Assembly: GCF_001421965.1 (NCBI RefSeq)
Contig: NZ_LMLP01000012.1
Location: forward strand, 124,805-188,804
DNA: 64,000 nucleotides
Source of the DNA: Sphingomonas sp. Leaf67
GTDB taxonomy: Bacteria > Pseudomonadota > Alphaproteobacteria > Sphingomonadales > Sphingomonadaceae
Reading direction: 5' to 3'
Part shown: positions 61,018 to 64,000 of the stretch, piece after piece
Numbering within the stretch: position 1 is the stretch's first letter
Layout: each line of letters starts with the position of its first letter
Notes under the pieces: model-generated
What the model was told of the DNA's origin: nothing
The model's input: only the letters and a program-made list of their open reading frames with translations
Databases searched by the model: none
Translations under genes and position numbers: made by a program

Positions 61018-61275
61018 ATGCTCGCTCCCAATCTGAACCTCGCCCAGTTGCCGCGGACCCAGCAGGCCACGGTTGCGTCGATCGAATGGGAACGGATGTC
61101 GCCGACCGAGGCACGGCGCCTGCGCGAATTCGGCCTGGATGAGGGCGTCGATATCGAACTGCTTCACCGCGCGATGCTGGCCGGTGGGCCGCTGGCCTGT
61201 CGGATCGGGCGGATGACCGTGGCGTTACGCGCGCATGTCGCGGGCGCGATCCGTGTCGCGCCGCTGGCGGGCTGA
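61018..61275 (+). CDS. feoA: Ferrous iron transport protein A
   Basis: An 85-residue SH3-like protein with RLREFGLDEGVDIELLHRA and MTVALRAHVAGAIRV. It is thought to bind and activate FeoB. ATG 61018 follows a 51-bp gap after COQ9 containing TTGCTAATTAGTCGCA, which could be a promoter or Fur-type site. feoB begins 15 bp later. Confidence 0.88.
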   Translation: MLAPNLNLAQLPRTQQATVASIEWERMSPTEARRLREFGLDEGVDIELLHRAMLAGGPLACRIGRMTVALRAHVAGAIRVAPLAG

Positions 61276-61290
61276 TCGACCGGACCCGAC

Positions 61291-63144
61291 GTGAACCCCG
61301 CACCTCTGGTAGCACTTGTCGGCAATCCCAATGCCGGCAAGACCGCGCTGTTCAACGCGCTCACCGGTGCCCGGCAAAAGGTCGGCAACTATCCCGGCGT
61401 CACCGTCGAACGGCATTCGGGTCGCCTCGCGCTCGACGACGGGCGTCCGATCGAACTGGTCGACCTGCCCGGCACCTACAGCCTCGACCCGTCCAGTCCC
61501 GACGAAGCGGTCACCCGTGACGTGGTCCTCGGGCGGCAGGCGGGCGAGCGGGTGCCCGATGCGATGATCGTCGTCGCCGACGCGACCAATCTCGACAATC
61601 ACCTGCGCTTCGTCCTGCAGCTGAAGTCGCTGGGGCGGCCGATGGTGCTGGCGCTCAACATGATCGACATGGCGGCGCGCGACGGGTTGAAGATCGATCT
61701 GGCCGTGCTGTCCGCGGAGCTGGACCTGCCGGTGGTGGCGACGGTCGCGGTGCGCAAACGCGGTCTCGACGAATTGCGCGCGGCACTGGCCGATGCGCTG
61801 TCGCGCGCGCCCCGTTCGGCGGCGATCGACCGGGTCGAGGCCGATATCCGCCATTTCCAGCGTGAGGCGCGCCGCATCGCGCGCACCGTCGTGGTCGAAC
61901 AACCCAGGTCGCGCGCCGTCACCCGCAGCGTCGATCGCATCGCGCTGCACCCGGTCGCCGGCCCGATCCTGCTGTTCGCCATCCTGTTCATCATGTTCCA
62001 GGCGGTGTTCAGCTGGTCCGAAGCGCCGATCGGCTGGATCGAGGGCGGACAGGGCTGGCTGGCCGATACCGCCATGGCGAACCTGCCCGGCGGTTTCCTG
62101 CGCAGCCTGCTGGTCGAAGGGGTCATCAACGGCGTCGGATCGGTCGTGGTGTTCCTGCCGCAGATCCTGATCCTGTTCGTGTTCATCCTGCTGCTCGAAG
62201 CATCGGGTTATATGGTCCGCGCCGCGTTCCTGATGGACCGGTTGATGAGCGGCGTCGGCCTGTCGGGTCGGGCCTTCATCCCGCTGCTGTCGTCGTTCGC
62301 CTGCGCGATTCCCGGAATCATGGCGACGCGATCGATCGACGATCCCAAGGAGCGGCTGACCACGATCCTGATCGCACCGCTGATGACCTGTTCGGCGCGC
62401 CTGCCGGTCTATGCCGTCGTCATCGGCGCGTTCATTCCGGCGCGACAGGTGCTGCCGGGCGTGGGGTTGCAGGGGTTGGTGCTGCTGGTGCTGTACCTGA
62501 CCGGCATTTTCGGCGCGGTGATCGCCGCGTTCGTGCTGCGCCGGACCGCGACCAAGGGGGTGGGCGGCGGATTCCTGATGGAAATGCCGCGCTATCAGCT
62601 GCCGTCGATCCGCGACATCGCGATCGGCCTGTGGCAGCGTGCCTATGTCTTCCTGCGTCGCGCCGGCACGATCATCCTGCAGGTGACGGTCGCGCTATGG
62701 TTGCTGACCTCCTATCCGGTCGCGCCGGCGGGCGTGAAGCAGTCGGAATATTCGATCGCGGGCCGGATCGCATCGGGGCTGGAGGTCGTGTTGCGGCCGA
62801 TCGGCTTCAATCACGAAATGTCGCTGGCGGTGATCCCGGCGATGGCGGCGCGCGAGGTCGCGGTGTCGGCGCTGCAGACCGTCTATGCGATCGACGCCGC
62901 AGATGAGGAACAGGGCGCGCAGGAACTGGGCGGGCGACTGGCCGGGCGCTGGAGCCTCGCCACCGCGCTCGCCTTCCTTGCGTGGTTCGTGTTCGCGCCG
63001 CAATGCCTGTCGACGATCGCGGTGGCGCGGCGCGAGACCAATGGCTGGAAATGGCCGTTGGTGATGATCGTCTATCTGTTCGCACTGGCGTATATCGCGG
63101 CGGGTGCGACCTACTGGACCGCGGTCGCCTTCGGGCTGGGATAG
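61291..63144 (+). CDS. feoB: Ferrous iron transporter FeoB
   Basis: The 617-residue protein has an N-terminal G domain (GNPNAGKT at residues 11-18, DLPGTYSLDP, then NMIDMAARDG as the G4 region), a helical spacer, and a membrane part with two Gate domains and nine or so helices. PLMTCSARLPVY is the conserved Gate cysteine region. It imports Fe2+. The start is GTG 61291. Length is normal for the compact form lacking the FeoC extension. Confidence 0.93.
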   Translation: MNPAPLVALVGNPNAGKTALFNALTGARQKVGNYPGVTVERHSGRLALDDGRPIELVDLPGTYSLDPSSPDEAVTRDVVLGRQAGERVPDAMIVVADATNLDNHLRFVLQLKSLGRPMVLALNMIDMAARDGLKIDLAVLSAELDLPVVATVAVRKRGLDELRAALADALSRAPRSAAIDRVEADIRHFQREARRIARTVVVEQPRSRAVTRSVDRIALHPVAGPILLFAILFIMFQAVFSWSEAPIGWIEGGQGWLADTAMANLPGGFLRSLLVEGVINGVGSVVVFLPQILILFVFILLLEASGYMVRAAFLMDRLMSGVGLSGRAFIPLLSSFACAIPGIMATRSIDDPKERLTTILIAPLMTCSARLPVYAVVIGAFIPARQVLPGVGLQGLVLLVLYLTGIFGAVIAAFVLRRTATKGVGGGFLMEMPRYQLPSIRDIAIGLWQRAYVFLRRAGTIILQVTVALWLLTSYPVAPAGVKQSEYSIAGRIASGLEVVLRPIGFNHEMSLAVIPAMAAREVAVSALQTVYAIDAADEEQGAQELGGRLAGRWSLATALAFLAWFVFAPQCLSTIAVARRETNGWKWPLVMIVYLFALAYIAAGATYWTAVAFGLG

Positions 63145-63267
63145 GCGCTGCGTCGCAGCGTCATGCCCGCGAAGGCGGAAGTACCTACACGCAACGACAG
63201 TGCCTCTATCAGGACCGTCAGCGGCAATGGGGTCCCGCCCTCGCAGGCAGGACGACCACGGCGAACC

Positions 63268-63444
63268 CTACTCCTCCAGCTTCACGCCATCGAGCAACGC
63301 CTTGCGCCGCGCGGTATCGGCTTCGTCGCGTGCCTTGTCGGCGACGGTCCGGCCGAATTTGGCGCGATTGGCATCGGCTTCCTGCGCCCGGTCCGCTTTG
63401 GCGCGGGCCTTGCGGAAACGGTTGAGGTTGATGACGTCGCCCAT
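63268..63444 (-). CDS. DUF4169 family small protein
   Basis: A 58-residue protein (MGDVINLNRFRKARAKADRA to GVKLEE) is highly charged and probably forms one long helix. The family is common in Alphaproteobacteria and unknown in function. ATG 63444 has AGGAGG nine bases upstream and starts the conserved sequence; the long extended frame is not conserved. The 123-bp gap before it holds the end of feoB and no gene. Confidence 0.85.
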   Translation of the reverse strand: MGDVINLNRFRKARAKADRAQEADANRAKFGRTVADKARDEADTARRKALLDGVKLEE

Positions 63445-63559
63445 GGCTGCTCCTCCTGCGATGAAATCTGCCGTGGCACCGCGCGAATGACCAGTCCGAA
63501 ACGCATTTGCGGCCATGGCCCGACCGGCGTAGCGGGCGTGGCGACGGATCGGGGGCATT

Positions 63560-64000
63560 ATGCGGTATCGGACGGGAACGGGCAGGACATGGGCGCTGGC
63601 GCTCGCGCTATCGACGACCGCCTGTGGCGGCGGCGGTGAGGCGGAGGGCGGCATCGTCGTCGCTCCCACCCCGACGCCTACACCCGCAGCTTCGCCAACC
63701 CCGACGCCTGCCCCGACCACGACCGCCAGTTTGTGGCGACCGACCGCTTCGACGACGTGGCAGTGGCAGTTGAGCGGGACGATCGACACCCGCTACGTCG
63801 TCGACGTCTATGACATCGACCTGTTCGACGCCCCGACCGCGACCATCGCCTCGCTTCACGCCGCCGGGCGGCGGGTGATCTGTTATTTCTCCGCCGGATC
63901 GTCCGAAAACTGGCGCAGCGACGATGGCGAATTCACTGCCGCCGATCGCGGCGCGACGCTTGACGGCTGGGCGGGGGAGCGCTGGCTGTCGGTCACCTCG
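63560..64000 (+). CDS. GH114-like (endo-alpha-1,4-polygalactosaminidase) lipoprotein, cut by the window end
   Basis: An open frame starts at ATG 63560 and runs off the window without a stop. It has a lipoprotein signal (STTACGGGG), a threonine/proline-rich linker (PTPTPTPAASPTPTPAPTTT), and then WQWQLSGTIDTRYVVDVYDI, DLFD and VICYFSAGSSENWR, which match the TM1410/GH114 fold of endo-alpha-1,4-polygalactosaminidases. The enzyme would act on exopolysaccharide outside the cell. Only the first 147 residues are visible, so function is a family inference. Confidence 0.8.
   Translation, partial: MRYRTGTGRTWALALALSTTACGGGGEAEGGIVVAPTPTPTPAASPTPTPAPTTTASLWRPTASTTWQWQLSGTIDTRYVVDVYDIDLFDAPTATIASLHAAGRRVICYFSAGSSENWRSDDGEFTAADRGATLDGWAGERWLSVTS

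Noticed and set aside
1..64000. tRNA genes as island attachment sites
   Set aside because: No cloverleaf with a T-loop GGTTCRAATCC pattern was seen by eye near the island edge or elsewhere; a tRNAscan run would settle it.
1..64000. CRISPR arrays
   Set aside because: No regularly spaced direct repeats and no cas genes were seen.

Overview
The window looks like a high-GC alphaproteobacterial chromosome, most probably Sphingomonas or a close relative in the Sphingomonadales. The evidence is the oriC-hemE arrangement, the mnmE-mnmG-rsmG-parA-parB order, a CarD regulator with a seven-iron ferredoxin, the alphaproteobacterial families MmcB, DUF1491, DUF4169, DUF6489 and COQ9, and very GC-rich codon use. 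No taxonomic search was possible, so the genus is an inference.

The window has two halves. Positions 1 to about 29,020 are accessory DNA. They hold, in order: a gene cut by the window start (1-987); a three-gene operon with the architecture of a Lamassu/ABC-3C anti-phage system with a SIR2 effector (1212-5955); a 12.2 kb stretch bracketed by inverted 39-bp repeats (6399-18624); a TetR/MFS efflux pair; a small conserved protein; an HNH protein of the modification-dependent restriction type (21430-22257); three overlapping tyrosine recombinase genes forming a recombinase-in-trio element (22619-26218); and a few regulators and small genes. The bracketed 12.2 kb carries a fluoride module (riboswitch, ClC-F type antiporter, truncated DUF190 gene), a DUF305/beta-propeller/ECF-sigma/anti-sigma operon, a sulfite-oxidation and export module and an IS1182-type element. 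The accessory half ends abruptly inside a family-2 glycosyltransferase gene: only its C-terminal third survives from 29021 onward, which places one edge of a genomic island there.

Positions 29,021 to 64,000 are core chromosome. The replication origin is at 39,236-39,542, a non-coding stretch with five DnaA-box-like 9-mers (four perfect). Genes run outward from it. To the left are ppsR, maf, aroE, coaE and dnaQ as an almost gap-free operon, then hpf, ptsN, a thioesterase, DUF1491, a cell-wall hydrolase and mmcB. To the right are hemE, hemJ, rho, mnmE, mnmG, rsmG, parA, parB and a HerA-like ATPase. Five parS-like palindromes of the form GTTYCACGTGGAAC (33,712; 37,707; 44,142; 46,534; 54,896) lie on both sides of oriC, so the ParAB proteins and their binding sites are all present here.

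Further right are an M23 peptidase, a SUV3-like helicase with an S4-domain protein, fdxA, carD, an auto-adhesin-like lipoprotein, an old yellow enzyme, an EamA transporter, an aromatic aminotransferase, a glutaredoxin, COQ9, feoA-feoB, DUF4169 and the start of a GH114-like lipoprotein cut by the window end. No tRNA, rRNA or CRISPR array was seen.
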